In this document: piece after piece, positions 55,977 through 64,000 of the stretch
Numbering within the stretch: position 1 is the stretch's first letter
Layout of the letters: each line of letters begins with the position of its first letter
Assembly (NCBI RefSeq): GCF_013372225.1
Contig: NZ_CP053832.1
Location: 868,001-932,000 of the forward strand
Reading direction: 5' to 3'
Length of the DNA stretch: 64,000 nt
From: Campylobacter ureolyticus
GTDB lineage: Bacteria > Campylobacterota > Campylobacteria > Campylobacterales > Campylobacteraceae
The notes under the pieces: generated by a model
Databases searched by the model: none
The model's input: the letters and a program-made list of their open reading frames with translations, nothing else
What the model was told of the DNA's origin: nothing
Made by a program: the position numbers and the translations under genes

Positions 55977-56821
55977 TGGCATTTAATTATGATAAATACT
56001 TACGAATCGATAAACTTCCAACTCTTTGGTGTTGGGGATGTGGTGATGGTGTGATTTTAAAGGCTATTATCAGAGCTATTGATGCTATGGGTTGGGATTT
56101 AGATGATGTTTGTGTAGTAAGTGGCATAGGATGCAGTGGGAGAATGAGTTCATATATAAATTGTAACACTGTTCATACAACGCATGGTAGAGCATTAGCT
56201 TATGCAACAGGTATAAAACTAGCTAATCCAACTAAAAATGTTATTGTTGTAACAGGAGATGGAGATGGTCTTGCAATTGGTGGAAACCATACAATTCACG
56301 CCGCAAGAAGAAATATAGGTATTAAACATATTTTAATAAATAATTTCATTTATGGTCTTACAAATTCTCAAACATCCCCAACAACACCAAAGGGCTTTTG
56401 GACGGTTACTGCACAAAGAGGAAATATAGATCCAAGTTTTAATGCAACTGATTTATTAATCGGAGCAGGGGCGACATTTGTAGCAAGACAGACGATAATA
56501 AACGCAGATGCGTTAGTAAAACTTTTAGTAAAAGGCTTTAGTCATGACGGATATGCTTTTTTTGATATTTTTTCAAATTGTCATATAAATTTAGGTAGAA
56601 AAAATAAAATGGCACAAGCTACTGATATGATAAAGTGGATTGAAAACATAACAGTAAATAAAATAAAATATGATAAATTAAGCGATGAAGAAAAAGCAGG
56701 ACTTTTTCCACTTGGAGTTTTGCACGAAGATAACTCTCATCTTGAATACACAAAAGCCTATGCTAAGGTTATAGAGGCAGCGCAAAATAAAACTAAAATC
56801 GACTTTAAGGAGATAGTATGA
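55976..56821 (+). CDS. oorB: 2-oxoglutarate:acceptor oxidoreductase beta subunit OorB
   Basis: A 281-residue thiamine-diphosphate subunit. The TPP/Mg site is GDGDGLAIGGNHTIHAARRN (about 96-115), preceded by WCWGCGDGVILKAIIRA and GIGCSGRMSSYI. It carries the catalytic centre of Oor, an oxygen-sensitive replacement for the 2-oxoglutarate dehydrogenase complex. It overlaps oorC by 4 bases. Confidence 0.96.
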   Translation: MAFNYDKYLRIDKLPTLWCWGCGDGVILKAIIRAIDAMGWDLDDVCVVSGIGCSGRMSSYINCNTVHTTHGRALAYATGIKLANPTKNVIVVTGDGDGLAIGGNHTIHAARRNIGIKHILINNFIYGLTNSQTSPTTPKGFWTVTAQRGNIDPSFNATDLLIGAGATFVARQTIINADALVKLLVKGFSHDGYAFFDIFSNCHINLGRKNKMAQATDMIKWIENITVNKIKYDKLSDEEKAGLFPLGVLHEDNSHLEYTKAYAKVIEAAQNKTKIDFKEIV

Positions 56822-57369
56822 CAACAAAACTTAGATTCGTGGGAGTTGGTGGACAAGGAGTTATACTAGCAGGTGAGATTTTAGCAGCTGCAAAGATAAA
56901 AGCAGGTGGTTTTGGCGTAAAGGCATCAACCTATACTTCTCAAGTTAGGGGTGGTCCTACAAAGGTTGATATTATATTAAGTGATGATGAGATTTTATAT
57001 CCATATGCTGATGATATAGATTTTATGATAGCAACAGCACAAGTTAGTTTTAATAGTTTTAAAAATGATGTAAAAGAAGGTGGAGTTATTGTAGTTGAGC
57101 CAAATTTGGTAAGTCCAAGCAGTGAAGATAGAAAAAAATGGCAAATTTATGAAATTCCTATTATTTCAATTGCAAAAGATGATGTTGGAAATGTAATAAC
57201 TCAAAGTGTTGTAGCTCTTGGGATTGCGGTTGGTTTTACAAAAGTTATGGATAAAGAACTCGTTAGAAATGAAATGTTAAGAAGCGTGCCTGAAAAAGTA
57301 AAAGAAGCAAACATAAAAGCTTATGATTTGGGACTAAAAGCGGCCAATGAGCTATTAAAAATTAAATAA
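56818..57369 (+). CDS. oorC: 2-oxoglutarate:acceptor oxidoreductase gamma subunit OorC
   Basis: A 183-residue gamma subunit. It starts RFVGVGGQGVILAGEILA and contains GFGVKASTYTSQVRGGPTKVDIILSDDEI and the central DFMIATAQVSF. This subunit has the gamma-type alpha-beta fold that contacts OorA. It is the last gene of the TCA run icd-mdh-sucCD-oorDABC, and a strong hairpin follows 97 bases later. Confidence 0.95.
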   Translation: MTTKLRFVGVGGQGVILAGEILAAAKIKAGGFGVKASTYTSQVRGGPTKVDIILSDDEILYPYADDIDFMIATAQVSFNSFKNDVKEGGVIVVEPNLVSPSSEDRKKWQIYEIPIISIAKDDVGNVITQSVVALGIAVGFTKVMDKELVRNEMLRSVPEKVKEANIKAYDLGLKAANELLKIK

Positions 57370-57466
57370 TATTTGATTTAAGTGCTTTAAATTTTAACAC
57401 TATAGCTCAAAACTTCAATATAAAATGTTGTTTATGTAGGAGAGTTTAGAGATAAATACAACAACC

Positions 57467-57498
57467 AAACATTTAATTTAGGACTAAATTAAATGTTT
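57467..57498 (+). terminator. Hairpin ending the icd-to-oorC operon
   Basis: AAACATTTAATTTA (57467-57480) pairs perfectly with TAAATTAAATGTTT (57485-57498) around GGAC. The stem is long but AT-only apart from one pair, and the downstream side is TAAAATATTTT. It is the best terminator candidate for the TCA operon. Confidence 0.7.
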
Positions 57499-57711
57499 TA
57501 AAATATTTTAATGGAAGATTTATCTTCCCTTAAAAACAATATTCATAACTTCTTTAACCAATATCTTTAAAAGTTTCTAATTTATCACTTAATATATTTT
57601 TCTTATAAATAATACTAAATATATATAGTTAAATTTATGAAATTTTATACAAATTCATATATAATATGCAAAATTTAAAGATTTTATTTAAGAAAGATAT
57701 AAGTTTTTTCT

Positions 57712-57717
57712 TATAAT
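57712..57717 (+). promoter_or_regulatory. Candidate -10 box of the hyd operon
   Basis: TATAAT preceded by a T-rich stretch (AAGTTTTTTCT), the usual look of a Campylobacter sigma70 promoter, which lacks a clear -35. It would give a leader of about 114 bases before hydA. A second TATAAT at 57660-57665 is an alternative. Confidence 0.4.
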
Positions 57718-57837
57718 AAAGATGAATTTATGTTTAAAAATAAAATTTAATTTTATTATTTAAGGTAAAATCTTTTAAATTATTGTAAAATTGTAAAGAT
57801 TTAAAAACCGAACATATTTTAAGAAAAAGGAGATGTG

Positions 57838-58989
57838 ATGGTAAAGGATAAGTTATTAGAAAAAATAACTTTAAGGCTTAATGAAGTTGAAAAATTGCCT
57901 AAAATAAAGGAAGGCTCTATCATACAGACTCTTGAAGAAAATGGTCTTTCAAGAAGAGATTTTATGAAATGGGCTGGAGCTATGACAGCAACTCTTGGTC
58001 TTAGTAGTGCTTTTATACCTGCAGTTTCTAAGGCAGCTGAGTTAGCAGATAGACTTCCTGTTATTTGGTTACACATGGCTGAATGTACAGGTTGTAGTGA
58101 AAGTTTATTAAGAACAGCAACACCAAGTATTGATAGTTTAATATTTGATTATATTTCACTTGAATATCATGAGACTATAATGTCAGCAAGTGGTTGGCAA
58201 GCTGAAGAAAATTTGGAGCAAGCCATAGAAAAGTACAAGGGTCAATATATTTTAATGGTTGAGGGTGGAATTCCTGCTGGAACAAGTGAGTATTTTTTAA
58301 CAGTTGGACCACACGGAACAACTGGTGCAGAACATTGTAGGATAGCTTCTAAAAATGCTGCAGCTATTTTTGCGATTGGAACCTGTTCAAGCTTTGGTGG
58401 TATTCAAGCAGCTTATCCTAATCCAACAAACTCTCAAGCTCTTAGTAAGATAGTCAATCAGCCAGTTATAAATATACCTGGATGTCCTCCAAGTGAAAAA
58501 AATATAGTTGGAAATGTATTGAATTATATACTATTTGGAACACTTCCTGCACTTGATTCATATAATAGACCAAAATGGGCATATAGACTTAGAATTCATG
58601 ATCTTTGCGAAAGAAGGGGAAGATTTGATGCTGGTGAGTTTGTAGAGCACTTTGGTGATCAAGGCGCAAAAGATGGATACTGCCTATACAAAGTAGGTTG
58701 TAAAGGACCATACACATTTAACAACTGTTCACAAGAGAGATTTAACTCTCATACTTCTTGGCCAATACAGGCAGGACACGGTTGTATAGGTTGTTCAGAA
58801 CCTGATTTTTGGGATACAATGGGACCACTTGAAGAGCCTTTAGCAGATAGATTATATAAAAGTGTTTTTGGTGGACTTGGAGCAGATGCAACAGCTGATA
58901 AAATAGGAATAGGTGTTTTAGCAGTTGCAGGAATCGCTATTGCAGCTCACGCAGCAGTTGGTTCATTTAAGAAAAATAAAGGAGAGTAA
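57838..58989 (+). CDS. hydA: NiFe uptake hydrogenase small subunit HydA
   Basis: A 383-residue iron-sulfur subunit with a long Tat leader (SRRDFMKWAGA, RR at 39-40), which carries the folded HydAB dimer to the periplasm. Cluster ligands lie in AECTGCSES, GTCSSFGG, GCPPSEKN, HDLCERR, CLYKVGCKGP, NNCSQ and GHGCIGCSEPDF. The C-terminal helix (IGIGVLAVAGIAIAAHAAVG) anchors it near HydC. I choose ATG 57838, 5 bases after GGAG; a GTG at 57835 is too close. First gene of hydABCDE. Confidence 0.97.
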   Translation: MVKDKLLEKITLRLNEVEKLPKIKEGSIIQTLEENGLSRRDFMKWAGAMTATLGLSSAFIPAVSKAAELADRLPVIWLHMAECTGCSESLLRTATPSIDSLIFDYISLEYHETIMSASGWQAEENLEQAIEKYKGQYILMVEGGIPAGTSEYFLTVGPHGTTGAEHCRIASKNAAAIFAIGTCSSFGGIQAAYPNPTNSQALSKIVNQPVINIPGCPPSEKNIVGNVLNYILFGTLPALDSYNRPKWAYRLRIHDLCERRGRFDAGEFVEHFGDQGAKDGYCLYKVGCKGPYTFNNCSQERFNSHTSWPIQAGHGCIGCSEPDFWDTMGPLEEPLADRLYKSVFGGLGADATADKIGIGVLAVAGIAIAAHAAVGSFKKNKGE

Positions 58990-58991
58990 TA

Positions 58992-60710
58992 ATGAGCGAA
59001 AGAATAGTAGTAGATCCAATTACTAGAATAGAAGGACATTTAAGAGTCGAAGTTGTTGTTGATGAAAATAATGTGGTAACTGACGCATATTCAGGCTCAA
59101 CTCTTTGGAGGGGTCTTGAAACTATAGTAAAAGGAAGAGATCCAAGAGATGCAGGACTTTTTATGCAACGAATTTGTGGAGTTTGTACTTACTCTCATTA
59201 TAAGGCAGGAATTATAGCAGTTGAAGATGCACTTGGCATAAAACCACCACTAAATGCGGTTTTAACAAGAAGTCTAATGACTAACGCTTTGTTTTTTCAT
59301 GATCATTGTGTGCATTTTTATCAACTACATGCACTTGATTGGGTTGATGTAGTAAGTGCATTAAGTGCTGATGTGTTTAAAGCTAGCGAAGAAGCTTTTA
59401 AATACTGTGAAACTCCTTATGCTTGTGGAGCAGATCATTTAAAAAGTGTTCAAGATAGAGTTAAGAAATTTGTAGATAAAGGAAATTTAGGACCATTTGC
59501 AAATGCATATTATGGACATCCTACTTACAAATTTACACCTGAGCAAAATTTAATTGCATTAAGCCACTATTTAGAATGTTTAAGAATTCAAAGAACTGCA
59601 GCTGAATTAATGGCAATATTTGGTGCTAAAAATCCACATCCACAAAGTTTAGTAGTAGGCGGAATCACTTCTGTTATGGATATTTTAAGTCCTTCAAGAT
59701 TAGGTGAATATTTAACCAAATTTAATGAAGTTGCTGATTTTGTAAATAGAGCATATTATTCAGATATTGTTATGGCTGCAAGAGCTTATGGTAATGAACC
59801 AAGCGTTATAAATGATGTTGGAACACCAAATTTATGGTCTCATGAAGAGCTTCCTTATAGTAAAAATGAATTTTTATTTGATAGTGGAATTATTTTAAAT
59901 GGTGATTTATCAAAAGTTTATGAGCTTGATGAAAGCAAAATAACAGAAGAAGCAACTCATGCTTGGTATAAAAACGATGCCCCTCTTCATCCTTATGAAG
60001 GTGCTCAAGATCCAAATTATACAGGATTTAAAACTGAAAAAACAATGAATGCTCAAGGTGAGATGGTTGATACAAAAGTATTTGATATAAAAGGTAAATA
60101 TAGCTGGATTAAAGCTCCAAGATACGATGGAAAACCTATTCAAGTAGGACCTATAGCAAGTATTTGTGTTAGTTATGCAAAAGGGAATAAATTTGTAGTT
60201 CCTATCGTTGATCAATTCTTAAAAGATGCAGGACTTCCATTGGAAGCAGTTTTATCAACTCTTGGAAGAACAGCTTGTCGTATGCTTGAAGCTAAAGTCA
60301 TTGCAACTCATGGACTTAAAGCATTTAATAATTTAGTTGAAAATATTAAATCAGGCGACACAGAAACTTGTGCTAAATACAAAATTGACAATAAAAAAGA
60401 ATATAAAGGTCGCTATATAGGAAATGCTCCAAGAGGAGCGTTAAGCCATTGGTGTAGAATTGAAAAAGGTGTTATTAAAAACTGGCAAGCGGTTGTTCCA
60501 TCAACTTGGAATGCATCTCCAAAAGATAAAGATGGTAAAATGGGATCTTATGAAGCTTGCTTAATTGGTCTTAAAATAGCTGATCTAAAACAACCTCTTG
60601 AAATTATAAGAAAAATACACTCATACGATCCATGTATTGCGTGTGCAGTTCATGTGATGGATACTAAGGGAAATGAGCTTGGTGCTTATAAGGTAAATCC
60701 TAATATTTAA
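58992..60710 (+). CDS. hydB: NiFe uptake hydrogenase large subunit HydB
   Basis: A 572-residue catalytic subunit that splits H2. The NiFe site is held by RICGVCTYSH (Cys62, Cys65) and DPCIACAVH (Cys548, Cys551), with the final 18 residues after His554 forming the extension removed by HydD once nickel is inserted. RIEGHLRVEV and HPQSLVVGG are conserved surroundings. The start is 2 bases after hydA. It is exported together with HydA on the small-subunit Tat signal. Confidence 0.97.
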   Translation: MSERIVVDPITRIEGHLRVEVVVDENNVVTDAYSGSTLWRGLETIVKGRDPRDAGLFMQRICGVCTYSHYKAGIIAVEDALGIKPPLNAVLTRSLMTNALFFHDHCVHFYQLHALDWVDVVSALSADVFKASEEAFKYCETPYACGADHLKSVQDRVKKFVDKGNLGPFANAYYGHPTYKFTPEQNLIALSHYLECLRIQRTAAELMAIFGAKNPHPQSLVVGGITSVMDILSPSRLGEYLTKFNEVADFVNRAYYSDIVMAARAYGNEPSVINDVGTPNLWSHEELPYSKNEFLFDSGIILNGDLSKVYELDESKITEEATHAWYKNDAPLHPYEGAQDPNYTGFKTEKTMNAQGEMVDTKVFDIKGKYSWIKAPRYDGKPIQVGPIASICVSYAKGNKFVVPIVDQFLKDAGLPLEAVLSTLGRTACRMLEAKVIATHGLKAFNNLVENIKSGDTETCAKYKIDNKKEYKGRYIGNAPRGALSHWCRIEKGVIKNWQAVVPSTWNASPKDKDGKMGSYEACLIGLKIADLKQPLEIIRKIHSYDPCIACAVHVMDTKGNELGAYKVNPNI

Positions 60711-60722
60711 AGGAGAAATAGT

Positions 60723-61406
60723 ATGAAAAAAGAAAATAAAAGAGTGGCTGAGTATGAATTTAGCATAGGATATCGTTTAAGTCACTGGGTTAGATTTTTT
60801 GCTATTATGCTTTTAATAATTAGCGGATATTATATATCTTTTGTGTTTCAAAGCCCAATGGTTAGTGATGAACCTGTGCTATTTTTGCAGGCAAAATGGA
60901 GATTTGTTCATATAGTTGCTGGATTTGTAATGATAGCTGCTGTTATTTATAAATCTTATATTTTTATATTTGATAAGATGAGCCACATAGAAAGAGTAAG
61001 TATAAAAGACTTTTTAAGCCCTAAGGTTTGGTTTGAGCAGATTAAATATTATCTTTATTTAACAGATGAGCATCCACACTTAAAAGGAGTTTATAATCCT
61101 TTGCAATTTATTGCTTATATTATGTTTTATGCGGTAGCTTTTATCCTAATACTTACAGGACTTATTTTATATATGCATGTTTATCATCATGGTTTTGGTG
61201 GAGCAATTTTCGATATTTTAAGACCTGTTGAAGTATGGATGGGTGGACTTGCAAATGTAAGAGCAATTCATCACATATGCATGAATGTCTTGATAATCTT
61301 TATAGTTGCTCATATTTATATGGCTGTATTTAACGCTGTTAAGGGTAGAAATGGCGGAATGGACGCTGTAATAAGCGGCTATAAATTTCCAGAAGAAAAT
61401 CACTAA
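60723..61406 (+). CDS. hydC: Hydrogenase cytochrome b subunit HydC
   Basis: A 227-residue diheme membrane cytochrome with four helices. Likely haem His residues lie in YRLSHWVRFF, WRFVHIVAGF, ILYMHVYHHGFGG and IHHICMNVLI. It anchors HydAB and passes electrons to menaquinone. It starts 12 bases after hydB, with AAAGGAG upstream, and is followed directly by hydD. Confidence 0.92.
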   Translation: MKKENKRVAEYEFSIGYRLSHWVRFFAIMLLIISGYYISFVFQSPMVSDEPVLFLQAKWRFVHIVAGFVMIAAVIYKSYIFIFDKMSHIERVSIKDFLSPKVWFEQIKYYLYLTDEHPHLKGVYNPLQFIAYIMFYAVAFILILTGLILYMHVYHHGFGGAIFDILRPVEVWMGGLANVRAIHHICMNVLIIFIVAHIYMAVFNAVKGRNGGMDAVISGYKFPEENH

Positions 61407-61407
61407 A

Positions 61408-61956
61408 ATGAAAATTTTAGTTTTAGGAATAGGAAATGTATTGTACTCCGATGAAGGTATCGGAGTACATTTTGTAAAATTACTTGAAAAAAACTATCAA
61501 TTTATCTCAAATGAACATGAGATAAATTTTATGGATGGTGGAACATTAGCAAATTTTTTGATGTTTATAATGGCAAAATATGACCATATTTTTTTAGTTG
61601 ATTGTATTGAGGCTGATGATGGCAAAGTAGGCGATGTCTATTTTTTTAGCTATGATGATATGCCAAAAATGATAAAGTGGAGTGGCTCAGCTCATGAAGT
61701 TGAAATGCTTCAAACTTTGCAAATGATGGAATTAGCAGGCGATTTACCATCAACTAAAATCTTAGGTGTTATTCCAAAAAGAGTTGAACCTTTAGCTTTT
61801 ACTATAAGTGATGAACTTAAAAACTCAGTTAAAGTTATGGAAAAAACTTCTTTAAATTACTTTAAAAGTTTAGGTTTTGAAGTAAAAAAAATCAATGATT
61901 TAACCATTCAAGATATAGCAAATGAGTTTGATGAGATAGGAAAAAATAAAATATGA
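61408..61956 (+). CDS. hydD: Hydrogenase maturation endopeptidase HydD
   Basis: A 182-residue HybD/HyaD-type protease that trims the C-terminus of HydB after NiFe assembly. The nickel-binding residues are Glu in LYSDEGIG (about 15), Asp in VDCIEADD (about 65) and His in GSAHEVEM (about 93). It starts one base after hydC and overlaps hydE (ATGA). A perfect 11-bp hairpin is embedded in its first codons (separate entry). Confidence 0.92.
   Translation: MKILVLGIGNVLYSDEGIGVHFVKLLEKNYQFISNEHEINFMDGGTLANFLMFIMAKYDHIFLVDCIEADDGKVGDVYFFSYDDMPKMIKWSGSAHEVEMLQTLQMMELAGDLPSTKILGVIPKRVEPLAFTISDELKNSVKVMEKTSLNYFKSLGFEVKKINDLTIQDIANEFDEIGKNKI
61442..61469 (+). other. Perfect 11-bp inverted repeat inside the start of hydD
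   Basis: TGTACTCCGAT (61442-61452) pairs perfectly with ATCGGAGTACA (61459-61469) around GAAGGT, followed by TTTTG. The stem covers codons for LYSDEGIGVH, the conserved nickel motif, and uses codons such as TCC that are uncommon here. It could slow or attenuate transcription or hide ribosome access downstream. Confidence 0.6.
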
Positions 61957-63458
61957 TAATAGCTTTTAAATTTAACTATACAAATAAAAATAATTTTTTA
62001 GCTTATTTTTTAGAATTTTATGCTAAAAAAAGTTCTTTAAGTTATTCAATCACAAAAGAGGGCGATATTTTAACCCTATTTGTAAAAGGAGAAGAAAAAG
62101 ATCTTTTAAAATTTAGCGATGAAAGTATGATTTTAATACCAAATTCTATTTTTTTACAAAAAAGCGAAGTTGAAGTAGTAGATGAATTGCCAAATACAAA
62201 CATTGAGATTCCAAATTTAAGCTTTTCAAATTTAACTCCAAGTATTGTAAAAAACTATGTAAATCACACCGAAAATTTAAAAAATGAATATAATATCTTT
62301 AGTGAAATTTCTATTTTAAAAGATAATGAATTTATCAAAATAGACGAAAAAAACTATAAAGAACTTTTAGAATTTTGTTTTTTAAACTTGCTACATAATA
62401 AAACACTACTGTTAAAAGATGGAAATAACAATGAATTATATTTTGAAAGCGGTGTAAATTTTAAAGCAAATTATCTAATGCCAACAAGCTTTAAAAGTAT
62501 AAGTTCACTTTTTATAGCAGATGAAAAAAGCTTAATCGCATTATCAAGCTATGAAAAACCACTTATAAATTTAAAGATAAATGCAGTTTTTAGAAAAAAT
62601 CACGAAAATGCTCCTGCTTTCTTTGATATAAAAGCCGCAAGTGATTTTTTTATATTTGCTCTTTTAGATAGACTATATGAAGAAAATATTAATTTTGTAA
62701 GCGTTAAAAGTCAAATTTTAATTAAAGCATCTGTTTTAGATAATGAAATTTTAGTTACTAATAATAATCTTTTTTTAAGTAGCAATGAAAAACTAATCTT
62801 GGAAAAAAACAGATACTCTAATTTATCAAAATTTGGACTTATTTGTGATGAATACAACTCTTTTAATGATAAAAATTTAAATATCTATTTAACTAAATTT
62901 GGGATGGATGATACAACCCTTTACCAAAACAATAATTCGATAAATTTTTTAAAATTTAGTGAATTTAAAAGCTATGATGAGATAAAAGAGGCTATAACAA
63001 AAGATGAAATAGGAAAAAAACTTTTTGAAAATTTCACTAAAAAATATAATTTTCCAAATGGTGAAATCAACAACTCACAAAGTTTTTATGCTATTTTTGA
63101 CATCTCTTCAAAAATTTTATTTGGTAAAGATGCATCATATCTAATAACAAATGCAAAAGATTTTATTGGAAAAAAAGGTCCGAGTATTGACTACCTTATA
63201 TCAAATTCTAAATTTGATACTATAAAACTTATAAAAAGTGCAATGAGTTTTAAACTTGCTGGAGTAAGTGATAAAATTCTATCTTTTGGTATAGTTCAAA
63301 GTTTGGCTTATTTTCTAAGTGATTTTAGTGATGATTTAGAATTTGACAATGCTTTTTTAACTGGTGATTTATTTGAAGAAAGATTGATTTCAAATTTAAT
63401 TTTAAATGTTTTTAGTAAAAATAAAAGTGTAAAATTTAGTAAATATTTTGGAGTTTAA
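61953..63458 (+). CDS. hydE: HydE-like protein of the epsilonproteobacterial hyd operon
   Basis: A 501-residue soluble protein with no signal peptide, Cys cluster or known motif that I recognise. It is rich in Asn, Lys, Phe and Leu. The start MIIAFKFNYTNKNNFLAYFLEF overlaps the hydD stop by 4 bases and hypF follows directly. Wolinella and Helicobacter hyd operons carry a HydE gene at this position, and I assign the name from position and size only. Its role in hydrogenase assembly is not established. It is unrelated to the radical-SAM HydE of FeFe hydrogenases. Confidence 0.55.
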   Translation: MIIAFKFNYTNKNNFLAYFLEFYAKKSSLSYSITKEGDILTLFVKGEEKDLLKFSDESMILIPNSIFLQKSEVEVVDELPNTNIEIPNLSFSNLTPSIVKNYVNHTENLKNEYNIFSEISILKDNEFIKIDEKNYKELLEFCFLNLLHNKTLLLKDGNNNELYFESGVNFKANYLMPTSFKSISSLFIADEKSLIALSSYEKPLINLKINAVFRKNHENAPAFFDIKAASDFFIFALLDRLYEENINFVSVKSQILIKASVLDNEILVTNNNLFLSSNEKLILEKNRYSNLSKFGLICDEYNSFNDKNLNIYLTKFGMDDTTLYQNNNSINFLKFSEFKSYDEIKEAITKDEIGKKLFENFTKKYNFPNGEINNSQSFYAIFDISSKILFGKDASYLITNAKDFIGKKGPSIDYLISNSKFDTIKLIKSAMSFKLAGVSDKILSFGIVQSLAYFLSDFSDDLEFDNAFLTGDLFEERLISNLILNVFSKNKSVKFSKYFGV

Positions 63459-64000
63459 ATGTGCTATAAATTTAGCATTTTTGGCTTAGTTCAAGGTGTT
63501 GGTTTTAGACCTTTTGTTTATTCTTTAGCTTTAAAGCATAAGCTTTTTGGCGAAGTTTATAACGATAGCCAAGGTGTTAAAATTTTTTTATCAGGCAATG
63601 AAAATAGCATTTTAGATTTTGAACATGAGTTAAAAACAAATCTTCCACCACTTGCTAGGATAGACAAGATAATAAAAACTAAAATTTCAGGAATTTTTTA
63701 CAATGATTTTAAGATAACATCTTCAAAAAATACTTCTAAATTTAGTCCAATTTTGCCTGATTTTGCAATTTGCAATGACTGTAAAAGTGAATTTTATGAT
63801 AAAAATAGCAGATTTTTTCATTATCCTTTTATAAACTGCACAAATTGTGGACCAAGACAATCTATCATAAAAAAACTTCCTTATGATAGAGCAAATACAA
63901 CAATGAGCAAATTTAAAATGTGTCAAACTTGCCAAAACGAGTATGAAAATCCACTAAATCGTCGTTTTCACGCTCAACCAATTGGCTGCGAGAAATGCGG
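63459..64000 (+). CDS. hypF: Carbamoyltransferase HypF, N-terminal part (cut by window end)
   Basis: The first 180 residues are visible. An acylphosphatase domain ([17 protein letters not shown], residues about 8-24) is followed by two zinc-finger segments, [11 protein letters not shown] with [11 protein letters not shown], and [27 protein letters not shown]. HypF makes thiocarbamate on HypE as the source of the CN ligands of the NiFe site. The ATG starts immediately after hydE, giving hydABCDE-hypF on one strand. The gene continues past the window. Confidence 0.92.
   Translation, partial: [180 protein letters not shown]

Larger units (their letters stand above)
57370..57837. other. 468-base intergenic region between oorC and hydA
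   Basis: The only gene-free stretch longer than 300 bases. It holds a terminator-like hairpin (57467-57498), a second small hairpin GGAAGAT-TT-ATCTTCC (57513-57528), TATAAT boxes at 57660-57665 and 57712-57717, and a long AT-rich leader ending in AAGGAG before hydA. I see no long reading frame with coding character, no FNR-type dyad and no clear NikR-type site. A small RNA is possible but not supported. Confidence 0.6.

Overview
The window is a low-GC, AT-rich chromosome segment from a member of the Campylobacterota, almost certainly genus Campylobacter. This rests on gene content and order: ftsW-murG, lolA-secA-lolC-like, pycA-small protein-bpt, aroB-mscS-mtaB, an AsmA-like gene beside groESL, a nap operon with napL and without napC, icd-mdh-sucCD-oorDABC, and hydABCD. 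The species cannot be fixed from sequence alone. napF inside the nap operon, a hydE-like gene and monomeric Icd fit a microaerobic to anaerobic, H2-using, nitrate-respiring species. There are no insertion sequences, CRISPR arrays, rRNA genes or prophage. Two tRNAs are present (Leu-CAA and an unusual Arg-GCG).

Layout. 1-4754 (+): end of ftsK, ftsW, murG and a Pif1-like helicase. 4755-11218 (-): napAGHBFLD, periplasmic nitrate reductase, with an FNR-like box placed for activation at -41.5. 11338-16282: nikR, lolA, secA and a LolC/E-like permease. 16291-23783: an accessory locus with a Crp/Fnr regulator facing a methyltransferase, a double cupin, an OprC/NosA-like TonB receptor (frameshifted, apparently without a plug), a Tat-exported binding protein, an ABC permease and ATPase, and an NnrS-like membrane protein. 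23869-27953: tRNAs, hup, yaaA, pycA, bpt. 27990-35528 (-): mog, a protease-dead FtsH relative, mtaB, mscS-type channel, aroB and a TrkA-domain protein. 35565-41520: tgt, AsmA-like gene and groESL with a perfect sigma70 promoter plus a CIRCE-like operator. 41611-45850: metallophosphoesterase, hcp, two small frameshifted genes and xerH. 45896-57369: AsmA/DUF3971-like gene, mltG and the TCA block icd-mdh-sucCD-oorDABC. 57838-64000: hydABCDE and the start of hypF.

How it fits together. Electrons from H2 (HydABC) and 2-oxoglutarate (Oor) feed the quinone pool and ferredoxin/flavodoxin. NapGH passes quinol electrons to NapB/NapA for nitrate reduction. Mog serves the molybdenum cofactor of NapA; HydD and HypF mature the NiFe site and NikR senses nickel. 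Hcp and the NnrS-like protein suggest handling of reactive nitrogen species. Three promoters (napA, hcp and the 17011 operon) each have a 14-bp dyad whose centre lies 29.5 bp upstream of the -10 element, the geometry of class II Crp/Fnr activation. nap and hcp boxes look like FNR sites; the third has a different sequence (GTTGC-N4-GCAAC) and is probably read by the local regulator.

The best candidate for an undescribed system is 16291-23783, a complete outer-membrane-to-cytoplasm import route of unknown substrate (copper or a copper chelate is my leading guess) tied to a Crp/Fnr-type switch and NnrS. Three genes in the window carry single-base frameshifts, two at A runs, which may be real decay, slippage or assembly error.
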